A stretch of 64,000 bases of DNA from Aliivibrio fischeri ATCC 7744 = JCM 18803 = DSM 507 (GCF_023983475.1 NZ_CP092712.1:1488001-1552000), one strand, 5' to 3'; numbered from the stretch's first letter, positions 1 to 6,776 are shown. Numbers and translations: made by a program. The notes: generated from the sequence alone by a model not told the origin.

Positions 1-251
1 GCAACGTCACGAACAACGATCTTGCCTTTAGTAATTACTTTGTATTCAACTGAATCATAAAAGTATTCAAACTCAACACCCGGAGACATAGTAAAGTGTC
101 CCATCGTTAATGCGTTGGTGTTATTTGTTACAGCTACTTCTGCCATATCACTCTTTAAGCCAGGCTCATTTAATAATTGGCTAAGATCGTTCAGTTTAAA
201 GCTACCAGATTTAATCAGCGTGATGCCTGATTTTTCAGTCAATGTTGTCAT
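1..251 (-). CDS. cupin-like protein, N-terminal part only (runs off window)
   Basis: The minus-strand reading frame starts with ATG at 251 and stays open for 83 codons to the left window edge, so only the N-terminal part is present. The visible part has a basic and polar start, then a run of short hydrophobic strands with glycine turns (ALTMGHFTMSPGVEFEYFY, then YKVITKGKIVVRD). This alternation looks like the beginning of a small beta-barrel of the cupin type, as in EutQ/DUF861-like proteins. That family call rests on pattern only, because no metal-binding histidine motif can be seen in the part available. It could be another beta-rich fold. A weak terminator-like hairpin and the IS lie upstream, so its promoter must be in 252-544. 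Confidence 0.5.
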   Translation of the reverse strand, partial: MTTLTEKSGITLIKSGSFKLNDLSQLLNEPGLKSDMAEVAVTNNTNALTMGHFTMSPGVEFEYFYDSVEYKVITKGKIVVRDV

Positions 252-544
252 ATTAATATTCTCTTTGTAATTATATCCAAACTTTACATACCAGTAGGCC
301 ACTGATATTTAAGGGTAATACCTCTAAGGCATGGAAAAGAGTTTAACTATATTTAAAACACGAACAATATGACCAAAACGTAAAACATTCTTACGTAACC
401 TGTTGTAATGACAAAGATAAGCTCAGAATACGAAAATGATGGTTAAACGAGCGATGTTTTGAGATTAAAAGCACTCACAATACCGTGAATACACAAAACA
501 CTTTTACAGTATTAATAGTAATATTTTGGCTTCGTTTAAATATA
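252..544. other. intergenic stretch, no gene seen
   Basis: I see no convincing ORF here. It must hold the promoter of the minus-strand cupin-like gene. A short block at about 372-475 (a CAAAACGTAAAA motif, then GATGGTTAAACGAGC and TGAGAT) resembles a block at about 9236-9300, on the far side of the cassette array. Confidence 0.5.
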
Positions 545-576
545 AAAAGCCGAACAAGTTACCCTGCTCGGCTTTT
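545..576 (-). terminator. rho-independent terminator, near-copy of the fdh operon terminator
   Basis: This is a 12-bp stem (AAAAGCCGAGCA with UGUUCGGCUUUU when read on the minus strand, one G-U pair) ending in a T run. It is nearly the same sequence as the hairpin at 9479-9510. On the plus strand the stem has an A-C mismatch, so it fits a minus-strand terminator better. It would stop transcription coming out of the IS and cassette side. Confidence 0.7.
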
Positions 577-586
577 AGGTGTATTT

Positions 587-602
587 TGTCTCGTCCTGAA
601 AT
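587..602 (+). repeat. IS left inverted repeat
   Basis: It starts TGTCTCGTCCTGAAAT. The right end read inward starts TGTCTCGTCCTAAAAT, giving one mismatch in 16. Confidence 0.85.
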
Positions 603-627
603 GTGTTTACACATTTAGGACTTTTAT

Positions 628-1026
628 ATGACAAATCAAGAAAAAACAAAGAATAAGCGAACTCAACGCGATTATTCATTAGGCTTTAAATTGCAGCTTG
701 TTGCCGCTATAGAAAAAGGCGATATGACCTATAAGCAAGCTCAAAACATTTATGGCATTCAAGGTCGATCTACCGTACTTACTTGGTTAAGAAAACACGG
801 TAAGATGGACTGGTCTCAATCACCTAAGATTATTATGCCTAAATCCCCGAAAGCGAAAGAATCGCCTGCACAAAAAATTAAACGTTTAGAGCGAGAGCTT
901 GATGATGAAAGAATGCGTAATTTATTACTTAATGAAGTAGTGAATATCATGGACGCAGAACATGGTGCAGGCCTTAGAAAAAAGTATATTGCCAAGGAGC
1001 AAGAAGTCTTCAAAAGCAGAAAATGA
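628..1026 (+). CDS. IS3-family transposase OrfA
   Basis: This 132-residue basic protein is the DNA-binding half of an IS3-type transposase. The N-terminal half (residues about 15-60) is a helix-turn-helix of the OrfA type (YSLGFKLQLVAAIEKG, then RSTVLTWLRKHG). The C-terminal half (about 80-115) is a leucine-rich coiled coil (IKRLERELDDERMRNLLLNE) that would pair with the OrfAB fusion. It ends in an ATGA overlap with orfB (1023-1026) preceded by an A-rich stretch. Either translational coupling or a -1 frameshift giving OrfAB is possible. Nothing looks broken. Confidence 0.93.
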   Translation: MTNQEKTKNKRTQRDYSLGFKLQLVAAIEKGDMTYKQAQNIYGIQGRSTVLTWLRKHGKMDWSQSPKIIMPKSPKAKESPAQKIKRLERELDDERMRNLLLNEVVNIMDAEHGAGLRKKYIAKEQEVFKSRK

Positions 1027-1856
1027 TCAGCTTAGAGCGAGCTAGTCAGCTACTTGGCATTACAAGACAATGTATATACCAACAAGAACGTAGAGCTCTG
1101 AAACGTGCCGTTGAACTTTCACCGGTTAAAAATATGGTGCAAGAAATTCGTCGATATATGCCTCGTATTGGAGGTAAAAAATTATATTTTTTACTTAAGC
1201 CCAAATTCATCACTCATGGCATAAAGTTAGGCAGAGATAACTTTTTTTCCTATTTAAGAAATGAGTGCTTATTAGTAAAACCTAAACGAAGTTATACAAA
1301 AACTACCTATAGTAAGCATTGGATGAAAAAACATCCTAATTTACTTAAAGAAGTAACACCTCAAGCATCTGAAGAGGTTTTTGTTAGTGATATCACTTAC
1401 GTTCAATCACAAAAAGGTATTCATTATTTATCTTTAGTAACAGATGCTTATAGTCGAAAGATAATGGGATATGAATTAAGTGATGAAATGAAAGCTACTG
1501 ATGTAGTCAAAGCTCTTGATATGGCGATAGATAGCCGTCAATATCAAAGGAGTACGATTCATCATTCAGACCGAGGATTACAGTATTGTTCAAAGGTTTA
1601 TCAGGAAAAATTGAATAAAAATGATATTAAGCCATCAATGACGGATGGTTATGATTGCTATCAAAATGCATTAGCAGAGCGAATAAATGGGATACTTAAA
1701 CAAGAGTTTCTTTTGTATGACTGTAAAGATTTAGAGGAGTTAAGGCATTTAGTTGAAGAATCTATTTTTATTTATAATGAAATGCGGCCACATTTAAGCT
1801 TGGGAATGAGTACACCAAATCAAGTACACAAAAAAGCCAAGTGCGTACGCACTTAG
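1023..1856 (+). CDS. IS3-family transposase OrfB (DDE integrase domain)
   Basis: This is the catalytic transposase half, 277 residues, of normal length. An HTH_21-like N-terminal region (about 40-100) is followed by an rve integrase core. The DDE residues are in SDITYVQS (about residue 123), HHSDRGLQYC (about 182) and ALAERINGILKQE (about 219). The reading frame is intact, so the element could still be active. The start ATG overlaps the orfA stop, as in most IS3 elements. I cannot assign the subgroup or a named IS without a database. Confidence 0.93.
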   Translation: MISLERASQLLGITRQCIYQQERRALKRAVELSPVKNMVQEIRRYMPRIGGKKLYFLLKPKFITHGIKLGRDNFFSYLRNECLLVKPKRSYTKTTYSKHWMKKHPNLLKEVTPQASEEVFVSDITYVQSQKGIHYLSLVTDAYSRKIMGYELSDEMKATDVVKALDMAIDSRQYQRSTIHHSDRGLQYCSKVYQEKLNKNDIKPSMTDGYDCYQNALAERINGILKQEFLLYDCKDLEELRHLVEESIFIYNEMRPHLSLGMSTPNQVHKKAKCVRT

Positions 1857-1860
1857 CTTT
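1832..1860 (+). terminator. palindrome at the 3' end of orfB
   Basis: The perfect 16-bp palindrome AAGTGCGTACGCACTT (1839-1854) is flanked by AAAGC and AGCTTT arms and overlaps the orfB stop codon. It could fold as a terminator-like hairpin in transcripts of either direction. The T run is short. Confidence 0.45.
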
Positions 1861-1880
1861 CAATTAAAAATCGTCAACGT

Positions 1881-1896
1881 ATTTTAGGACGAGACA
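1881..1896 (-). repeat. IS right inverted repeat
   Basis: It is the inverted copy of the left end. The outer 11 bases (TGTCTCGTCCT) are identical. Confidence 0.85.
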
Positions 1897-1923
1897 TTTT
1901 GATAATACAATCGTTTGTTATGT
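1897..1923 (-). repeat. truncated attC half-site (R'' side) cut by the IS
   Basis: Read on the minus strand, the sequence just after the HigA-like stop codon is ACATAACAAACG, which matches the R'' box and following bases of the other attC sites in this array. After about 20 bases the IS right end begins. The L boxes, loop and R' box are missing and are not found beyond the left IS end. Confidence 0.55.
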
Positions 1924-1928
1924 ATTGA

Positions 1929-2213
1929 TTACGCAAGCGCCCTAATTACAGCTTTAGGATCTTTAGCGAGTACATTTAATAGCACCAAAGCTGGACCTCT
2001 AGGCGTTCTATCTCCACGTTCCCAATGACGTAACGTTCCTAAACTAATACCAAAAGTAGATGCAAATTCAGCTTGAGTCATTGCTATGTTATTGCGAACG
2101 GCTTTAACGTCAACAGGAGAAAATTTGTGGACTGTCGCACTTTTAGTTTCACCTTCAGCAAACTCAATTGCTTCCATTAAGCCTTGTTGGATACTCTCAA
2201 ATGCACTACTCAT
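1929..2213 (-). CDS. HigA-like antitoxin (XRE helix-turn-helix)
   Basis: This 94-residue protein has a C-terminal XRE-type helix-turn-helix (MTQAEFASTFGISLGTLRHW, about residues 45-65) followed by the usual ERGDRTPRGPA turn. HigA antitoxins bind their cognate HigB and the operon operator. Its start overlaps the upstream toxin stop by 4 bases, the toxin-first order typical of higBA. It sits directly against the truncated attC, so it is cassette cargo. It is clearly different in sequence from the second pair at 4546-5179, so the two should not cross-neutralise. That is an inference. Confidence 0.88.
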   Translation of the reverse strand: MSSAFESIQQGLMEAIEFAEGETKSATVHKFSPVDVKAVRNNIAMTQAEFASTFGISLGTLRHWERGDRTPRGPALVLLNVLAKDPKAVIRALA

Positions 2214-2566
2214 GATTGTCTCCTGTAATTATCTGCAAGTATTTTGGTTAATTTATTAAGAACATTACATTCAGCTTTGGATAGATTTGCTTTCTCATTT
2301 TTTCCAAAGAGTGAAAGCATAAACAGTGGTATATCTTCATTATGATAATAATAAATAACTCTTACACCACCACTTTTTCCACCGCCTTCTTTCGCCCATC
2401 TCAGCTTACGAACTCCACCAGTACCTTGCATTAATACACCTGCTTTAGGATGCTCTGCAAGATAACTGATGATTTGTTTGTTCTCATCTTCAGAAAGGAG
2501 TTTCTCAACTCGTTTCTTGTATTCGGGTAATTCAACGATAGTATGCATAAGCTCAGTGTAAGCCAA
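2210..2566 (-). CDS. HigB/RelE-like toxin
   Basis: This toxin of the RelE/ParE superfamily is probably a ribosome-dependent mRNA interferase. The family hallmarks are present in order: EYLAEHP-like segment with KAGVLMQGTGGVRKLRWA (residues about 41-58), GGVRVIYYY (about 66-74) and LFMLSLFGKNEKANLS (about 80-95). The longest frame begins with TTG at 2566. An internal ATG at 2548 gives MHTIVELPEYKK, and GAG five bases before it is a possible ribosome site, so the start is unsettled. The Nudix stop lies only 4 bp upstream, so the toxin gene is co-transcribed with, and perhaps translationally coupled to, the Nudix gene. Confidence 0.85.
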   Translation of the reverse strand: MAYTELMHTIVELPEYKKRVEKLLSEDENKQIISYLAEHPKAGVLMQGTGGVRKLRWAKEGGGKSGGVRVIYYYHNEDIPLFMLSLFGKNEKANLSKAECNVLNKLTKILADNYRRQS

Positions 2567-2570
2567 TGGA

Positions 2571-3038
2571 TTACTTCTGGCAAGTTCTGCTTACATCTAC
2601 CCGATAAAGGGCATTAACGGGCTTTTCTACAAAATACGACCACACATGCTTAAACACCGCATGCTGATTTGGAAATGGAGCTAACTCAAGTGCTTCTTCT
2701 AAACTACACCACTTATATTCGGTATGTTCTTCATTTAGCACCACCTCTTGCTGTGGTGGACACATCACAACAAAAACAGGGATGAGTTGAATAACATTAA
2801 CACTGGCTTCGTAAAATTGTTCTAAATACTGGGCATTGTATAGGTTTGAAACGTTAATTTGAGTCTCTTCCTTAAACTCCCGAACGATTGCATCAATGCC
2901 CGTTTCACCCTGCTCAATTGAACCTGCAACATGACACCAAAAGCCACCCTTTACTCTTTTCATGAGTAGCATTTTTATTTCGCCATCAATTTTTGATAAC
3001 GCGACGCCAGACACAACAGACGAACTTAGTGGGATCAT
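2571..3038 (-). CDS. Nudix hydrolase
   Basis: This is a 155-residue Nudix protein. The Nudix box is readable at residues about 39-61: GSIEQGETG, then REFKEETQI, matching G-x5-E-x7-REUxEE-x-x-U. Such enzymes hydrolyse nucleoside diphosphates linked to another moiety, and the substrate cannot be told from sequence. It begins with ATG at 3038, preceded by GAGGTAA. It is part of a minus-strand unit: a small membrane ORF 36 bp upstream and the HigB-like toxin 4 bp downstream. No attC separates it from the toxin, so these genes seem to move as one cassette or are fused cassettes. Confidence 0.88.
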   Translation of the reverse strand: MIPLSSSVVSGVALSKIDGEIKMLLMKRVKGGFWCHVAGSIEQGETGIDAIVREFKEETQINVSNLYNAQYLEQFYEASVNVIQLIPVFVVMCPPQQEVVLNEEHTEYKWCSLEEALELAPFPNQHAVFKHVWSYFVEKPVNALYRVDVSRTCQK

Positions 3039-3074
3039 ATTTACCTCGAATTTGAAATGATGAACAACACAAGC

Positions 3075-3209
3075 CTATTTATCTTTTTCTTTGCTTTGTA
3101 AATATTCGGCATATTTTTTAGAAATAAGCTTGTGGATATGAAACCCTGTTTTACGAAGTAAATACCAATCTATCGCAATTAATATTAGTAAGCCTATTAC
3201 CGTTCCCAT
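3075..3209 (-). CDS. 44-residue putative membrane peptide with strong Shine-Dalgarno
   Basis: This short ORF starts at ATG 3209 with a near-perfect ribosome site (AAGGAGG, seven bases upstream), far better than most genes here. The peptide starts MGTVIGLLILIAIDWYLL, one hydrophobic helix of about 17 residues. A basic and polar tail follows, ending in charged residues (SKEKDK). It fits a single-span inner-membrane microprotein with a cytoplasmic tail. It lies 36 bp upstream of the Nudix gene in the same direction. I do not recognise a family, and the function is unknown. Confidence 0.65.
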   Translation of the reverse strand: MGTVIGLLILIAIDWYLLRKTGFHIHKLISKKYAEYLQSKEKDK

Positions 3210-3384
3210 TTGAAACCCTCCTTGAACATAGAATCATAACTCTACCAAACCATTGGTAAAATTTATAAACCAGAAAGCGATTTATGCTAAGTAGCTATGA
3301 TTTTTAGAGAAGTTACGTCTATTGAGGAATAAAAACTCATTTGAAGTAGAAAGAAAAGACGACATTAGTTAAATATGGAAAGCT

Positions 3385-3505
3385 CTCATAATTGTAGTGA
3401 GTAACACTACCATCTCACCTAAACTATTGCGCCTTAAACACAAAATCCAACGATGAAATTAATAATGCCATGCGTTGGGAATCACTCTTAAATTGTTTGT
3501 TATGC
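3385..3505 (-). repeat. attC recombination site, degenerate on the R' side
   Basis: Read on the minus strand it begins GCATAACAAACAATTTAAGAG, then GTGATTCCCAACGC. This shares R''/L'' sequence with the other sites in the array. The core inner arms CCAACGCATGGC and ATCGTTGG follow. The far end (about 3381-3391) lacks a clear GTTRRRY box, so this end looks eroded and the boundary is approximate. Confidence 0.65.
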
Positions 3506-3511
3506 TAAATT

Positions 3512-3664
3512 TCACGTGTGAGATTGAGCTTTTTTTAAAATGCTAATTTGCGCCTCTGTCGCTGCTGCAATTACTTTTTTATAAACCTTCTTTTTATCTC
3601 TTGATGAAGCATTCTTTACGAAACGAGATAACGGCGAGGCTGTATTACTATTTGTATTCATCAT
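3512..3664 (-). CDS. 50-residue ORF overlapping the zeta-like toxin gene; possible antitoxin
   Basis: The ORF starts at ATG 3664 (or ATG 3661), overlapping the stop codon of the zeta-like kinase by 3-4 bases, the arrangement of a coupled gene pair. It stops 7 bp before the attC R'' box, so it fills the cassette end exactly where a cassette gene should end. The peptide contains SPLSRFVKNASSRDKKKVYK, then a short alanine-rich helix. It is basic, probably helical and has no membrane segment. I do not recognise a family. The position suggests a partner of the kinase, but known epsilon antitoxins are larger and usually encoded upstream. Confidence 0.6.
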   Translation of the reverse strand: MMNTNSNTASPLSRFVKNASSRDKKKVYKKVIAAATEAQISILKKAQSHT

Positions 3665-4380
3665 TTAATTCCTACTATTTCTTCCACTTCTTTAGACGTG
3701 TATGTTGGTTTTAAATATGGTTTTAGTGAATTTACATTACTATGATAATTTCTAGTTGAACCATCATTATCTTTTAGCAGCAAATCGACCTGAATTCCTT
3801 GTCCAAATTTCTCTTTCAGCTGTTCAACTACAGCCTGAGAACCAAAAAATTGTTGAACAAAGTGTTCTGGGAGAATCTTTCGCCCTTCAACAATTTCCCT
3901 TGCTTGTACAAACTGCCATGCTAGTTCTGGTCGTTGATAAACAAAGATAATGAGAACTGCACGTTCTCTTTTCAAAGAACGTTCTATATTCTTTTCAGCT
4001 ACATTGTAGCTAGCCAATGTGCCATCAAGTAAAAAGCTTTGACCATTCTTTAGAATGTAATCCATCGCTCGTTCAACGAGAATGACTACAGGTTTTTGGA
4101 ATAAATATGAATTCGAACCATCATAATCTTCAAACTCACTTCGCAAGTCATCAGGGTCTAAGCGGAGTACATGACCACCCTCGCTTGTTAATGAAGTAAC
4201 TAATTCCTTTGATGACTCAGTTTTTCCAGCTCCTGGGGATCCGCTCATAAAAACAGATACAGGTTCCGATTCGGGGAGATAGATAGATGTATCCGTCAAG
4301 TTTCGACAGATCCTAGTTCTATTTCTTTTAGCAAATTCTATTGCCTTTTCAGTCAGTTCAATATCACTAAACAACGTCAA
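3661..4380 (-). CDS. zeta-toxin-family kinase
   Basis: This 239-residue P-loop protein is of the zeta/PezT type. Its Walker A is GSPGAGKT at residues 47-54, followed by RLDPDDLRSEF (about 73-83), as in zeta toxins where an Asp contacts the substrate. FLLDGTLAS (about 117-124) is the next conserved block. Zeta toxins phosphorylate UDP-N-acetylglucosamine and poison wall synthesis, though some relatives act on other substrates. No epsilon-type antitoxin gene lies upstream, where only attC and intergenic DNA are found. A 50-residue ORF overlaps its 3' end. It is the only large gene in its cassette, between attC sites at 3385-3505 and 4433-4551. Confidence 0.85.
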   Translation of the reverse strand: MTLFSDIELTEKAIEFAKRNRTRICRNLTDTSIYLPESEPVSVFMSGSPGAGKTESSKELVTSLTSEGGHVLRLDPDDLRSEFEDYDGSNSYLFQKPVVILVERAMDYILKNGQSFLLDGTLASYNVAEKNIERSLKRERAVLIIFVYQRPELAWQFVQAREIVEGRKILPEHFVQQFFGSQAVVEQLKEKFGQGIQVDLLLKDNDGSTRNYHSNVNSLKPYLKPTYTSKEVEEIVGIK

Positions 4381-4432
4381 GTGCCCCTAACAAATCTTGA
4401 ATTTAAGATTATACTATATTTTTCAATATTTG

Positions 4433-4551
4433 ACATAACACTGTATTAAGATGTGATTAACACAATACCGAAGCCACCGCATACTACCGTAAACGCAACA
4501 CATGGCAAAACTGCTACACGTTGCAAATTACTTTTAAACAGATTGCTATAG
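4433..4551 (-). repeat. attC recombination site
   Basis: Read on the minus strand it runs from CTATAGC (imperfect R'') through AATCTGTTTAAAAG, TTGCAACGTG and its partner ATGTGTTGC, to GTTATGT (R') at 4433-4439. It shares its internal sequence with the sites at 5985-6110 and 8075-8189. The higA-2 stop codon lies inside the R'' box. Confidence 0.85.
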
Positions 4552-4860
4552 TTCAGCGATGTGCGACAGAGTTTCGGGGTGACGCTGAACCAACTTTAGA
4601 AGAGTAACAGCTTGCCCATTAGGTGCGCTACGCCCCTGCTCCCAGTTTTCTAATGTGCGTGATGATGTATGCAGTAAACGAGCAAATACACCACGAGACA
4701 TATTGAATTGCTCACGAATACTCACAATTTCATCAGGCGAGATATCTAACTCACTGATGTCATTAACTTGGTGAGTTTTCAGAGTTACTTTACCCTCTGA
4801 ATGCTCTATAGCTTCAACAAGTGCTGAACTTAGTTCAGTAAATAAGTCACGATTGCTCAT
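4546..4860 (-). CDS. higA-2: antitoxin HigA-2
   Basis: This 104-residue antitoxin is nearly the same as V. cholerae HigA-2 as I know that sequence. A disordered N-terminal segment (about residues 1-35) binds the toxin, and a C-terminal XRE helix-turn-helix (FNMSRGVFARLLHTSSRTLE, about 54-73) binds DNA. It starts 14 bases inside the toxin gene, so the two are translationally coupled in toxin-first order. Its stop codon lies within the attC R'' box, as is usual for compact cassettes. It should repress the operon through the repeats upstream of higB-2. Confidence 0.95.
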   Translation of the reverse strand: MSNRDLFTELSSALVEAIEHSEGKVTLKTHQVNDISELDISPDEIVSIREQFNMSRGVFARLLHTSSRTLENWEQGRSAPNGQAVTLLKLVQRHPETLSHIAEL

Positions 4861-5179
4861 TGCGCCACGCCTCCATAAAAGCCTTTAGTTGTTTCTTTTG
4901 ATCTGCGGTTAAATCTGACATTTCATTCTTGCCATAAATCGTAAGCAAGTAGAAACGACGCTTTTCATCGAGGAAGTAGTAGATAACACGAGATCCGCCG
5001 CGCTTACCTTTCCCTTTACTTGCTACTCGAATTTTTCGCAAACCACCTGTACCTTGAATCACGTCACCTTGTTTCGGATTCGACATAAGTTCAGCTTGGA
5101 ACAGTCGAAACTCCTCGTCACTGAGATATTCGTTACGATACTTTTCAAATATGCTTGATTCGACAAATATACTTTTCAT
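4847..5179 (-). CDS. higB-2: mRNA interferase toxin HigB-2
   Basis: This is a RelE-superfamily toxin that cleaves mRNA on the ribosome. It closely matches V. cholerae HigB-2 as I remember it, with LSDEEFRLFQAEL, IQGTGGLRKIRVASKGKGKR, GSRVIYYFLDEKRRFYLLTI and YGKNEMSDL in order. I chose ATG 5179 (MKSIFVES) because the V. cholerae protein begins there. A TTG at 5185 would add two residues. It is paired with higA-2 and bounded by attC sites, so this is a single stabilising toxin-antitoxin cassette. Such cassettes are common in large Vibrio arrays. Confidence 0.95.
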   Translation of the reverse strand: MKSIFVESSIFEKYRNEYLSDEEFRLFQAELMSNPKQGDVIQGTGGLRKIRVASKGKGKRGGSRVIYYFLDEKRRFYLLTIYGKNEMSDLTADQKKQLKAFMEAWRNEQS

Positions 5180-5245
5180 ACGCAAAGTATACGCAAATAA
5201 CGTACAGATAGCAAAACTATACGTGATTAACGTACGTAGTTATGA
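5180..5245 (-). promoter_or_regulatory. higBA-2 promoter and operator region
   Basis: Read on the minus strand this region repeats a similar unit: ACGTTAATCACGTATAG, then ACGTTATTTGCGTATAC, then TTGCGTAT running into the start codon. Repeats before an autoregulated toxin-antitoxin operon are the expected HigA operator. The assignment is by position and repetition only. Confidence 0.45.
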
Positions 5246-5292
5246 GTTTTGGGACTGTAAATCTGACCTGAGCTATCGCCGCATTAAGTGGT

Positions 5293-5344
5293 AAACAACG
5301 CCTCCTTAAGCACTAAACGCAATACATTAAACGTTTTGTTAGGC
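5293..5344 (-). repeat. short attC recombination site (about 52 bp)
   Basis: Read on the minus strand it starts GCCTAACAAAACG and ends AAGGAGGCGTTGTTT. It is half the length of the other sites here and unlike them in the loop, so it resembles a short attC of another cassette lineage. The R' box is imperfect. Confidence 0.6.
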
Positions 5345-5363
5345 AATATCCTCATAACAACCA

Positions 5364-5954
5364 TTAAAGTACGTTGCCAATAATATTTTGCACAAACATC
5401 GTTCCTGATGAGGTAAATGTCCAAGCAAAAGCGCCGATATTCACAAAAATGGTGATCCACAGGATCGTTTTAAAAGGCTGTTTTTTCGATTTGTGGCGAA
5501 ATTGATTTTGCGCAAACAATGCTCCTGGCCAACCTCCTAACAAAGACAACACATGAAGAGTGTTCTCTGGTGTTCTCCAGTTACCTTTTTTCGCTGCATT
5601 TTTATCAACCGCATACATTGCATATGTTAGTAAAGACATCCCTAAATATAATACTAGAAACATCTTTTCACCATTGAACATGACAAGAGCAACGCTCGCT
5701 AAAACAAGATAAATAACGCAAAACATTATCGTTGACGGGATGGTATTTGCCCCCACAATTGAGACATTATTTGCATTGAAGCGTCCCTTTATTTCTTCAT
5801 TTATATCGAAGCTAACTTCATCACCAACCTTAGGGCGACGATTCTTGTTTTTTAATGTTGAAATATGAAGAAAAACCTTCAACTCGCCATTTAAAGCGGA
5901 AATGAATCCATAACCTTTTGAGTCATTCCACTCTACAACTCTACCTTTCATCAT
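5364..5954 (-). CDS. cold-shock domain / DUF1294 membrane protein
   Basis: This is a 196-residue two-part protein. Residues 1-68 form a cold-shock-like OB fold (KGRVVEWNDSKGYGFISA, then KVFLHISTL and GDEVSF), which binds single-stranded nucleic acid. Residues about 75-196 are DUF1294, with three or four hydrophobic segments and the conserved stretch GGWPGALFAQNQFRHKSKK. The fusion is a known family, but its role is unknown. Start ATG 5954 or the adjacent ATG 5951 follows GGAAA. It stands alone between attC sites and has no visible toxin features. Confidence 0.88.
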   Translation of the reverse strand: MMKGRVVEWNDSKGYGFISALNGELKVFLHISTLKNKNRRPKVGDEVSFDINEEIKGRFNANNVSIVGANTIPSTIMFCVIYLVLASVALVMFNGEKMFLVLYLGMSLLTYAMYAVDKNAAKKGNWRTPENTLHVLSLLGGWPGALFAQNQFRHKSKKQPFKTILWITIFVNIGAFAWTFTSSGTMFVQNIIGNVL

Positions 5955-5984
5955 TTTCCACTACTCTATCGATATTCGCTTGTG

Positions 5985-6110
5985 AGTTAACACTCTGTTA
6001 AGCTGTGAGCAGTGCAATACTAAAGCCGCCGCATACTACCTTAAACATCGAATGCAACGCATAGCAAAAATGCTACGCGTTGCGAATCACTCTTAAACAG
6101 ATTGTTATAT
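5985..6110 (-). repeat. attC recombination site
   Basis: Read on the minus strand it runs from ATATAAC (R'') through AATCTGTTTAAGAG, TTCGCAACGCGTAGCA and its inverted partner TGCTATGCGTTGC, to GTTAACT (R') at 5985-5991. It shares long stretches with the sites at 8075-8189 and 4433-4551, which suggests that most cassettes here came from one Vibrio integron. Confidence 0.88.
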
Positions 6111-6116
6111 GCTTTT

Positions 6117-6776
6117 TTAGTTCATCGTATCTTGCAATAAAGGGCCTAACTCTGAATCTTCAAGAACACACCATCTAATAAATGCAGAATACGGAGAAGA
6201 TCGTTCGATAATAACCTGAATTCTTTCAATTGCCTGTCCCTTATCAGTTTTTGTCGCTACTGGTGAGTAATAGGCATTAATCTGGTCTAGCAGTAAATTA
6301 TATTGCTCAAATACTTTCCGGCGTAGAAAAGAACCAGACACTTTTTTATTAACAGTGTGTTCACTATTAAAGATTTTATCCAAAAGTTCTTGAGTTTCAG
6401 TTGTTTTAATATCGTCGTTCATCGCAACTATTTGGACACTTTTCGCATAAGGCGTTGCCGGTGGAAGGTGTTTAATTGCCCTAAAAACATCTGTCCTATT
6501 ATCACAACAGTTAATCAGGTTATTATATTTTGCTCCTTTAATATTGTTACATCTACTACAAACAAAAAACAAATTATTCCAATCAAATTTTTTGTCTAAG
6601 TTCCCCATATGAGCATCAAAATGCTCTACATTGATGTCTTGCGGTTCTTTTGTTTCACATAGATAGCATTTATTGAAAAAAATCTCTTCAAGTGCATCAT
6701 AAACATCGTTACCATCATATTTAATTCTATCTTTCAGTGATGCAGGGGCTTCTTCTGGTCTAATTACATTAAACAT
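6117..6776 (-). CDS. ptuB: PtuB-like HNH endonuclease (Septu-like defence)
   Basis: This 219-residue HNH nuclease has CYLC at residues 37-40, the catalytic-region H52 in NVEHFDAH, DWNNLFFVCSRCNNIKGAKY (about 65-84) with C73 and C76 completing a zinc site, and N77/K80. This is the layout of PtuB proteins in Septu anti-phage systems and in retron Ec78 effectors. Its ATG overlaps the ptuA stop (TAATG), so the two are coupled. It ends 6 bp from the attC R'' box, placing the pair in one cassette. I infer phage defence from the pair; other ATPase-HNH systems exist. Confidence 0.82.
   Translation of the reverse strand: MFNVIRPEEAPASLKDRIKYDGNDVYDALEEIFFNKCYLCETKEPQDINVEHFDAHMGNLDKKFDWNNLFFVCSRCNNIKGAKYNNLINCCDNRTDVFRAIKHLPPATPYAKSVQIVAMNDDIKTTETQELLDKIFNSEHTVNKKVSGSFLRRKVFEQYNLLLDQINAYYSPVATKTDKGQAIERIQVIIERSSPYSAFIRWCVLEDSELGPLLQDTMN

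Larger units (their letters stand above)
587..1896 (+). mobile_element. IS3-family insertion sequence, apparently complete
   Basis: The element has two overlapping ORFs (orfA, orfB) between inverted repeats that share TGTCTCGTCCT at both ends. The flanks are TTT on the left and TTTT on the right, compatible with the 3-bp target duplication of IS3-family elements but not proof in such AT-rich DNA. OrfB has the DDE integrase core. The right end abuts a truncated attC half-site (1897-1923) whose partner half is not found beyond the left end. So the IS probably took part in a deletion or rearrangement after inserting in the cassette array. Confidence 0.9.

Noticed and set aside
1020-1026. Certain -1 programmed frameshift between orfA and orfB
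   Set aside because: The A-rich overlap is suggestive, but a classic slippery heptamer with a downstream hairpin is not evident; coupling through ATGA is equally possible.
1888-1902. GAGACATTTTGA at the IS right end as a further activator site
   Set aside because: It is part of the IS inverted repeat plus flank and lacks the second half of the palindrome.
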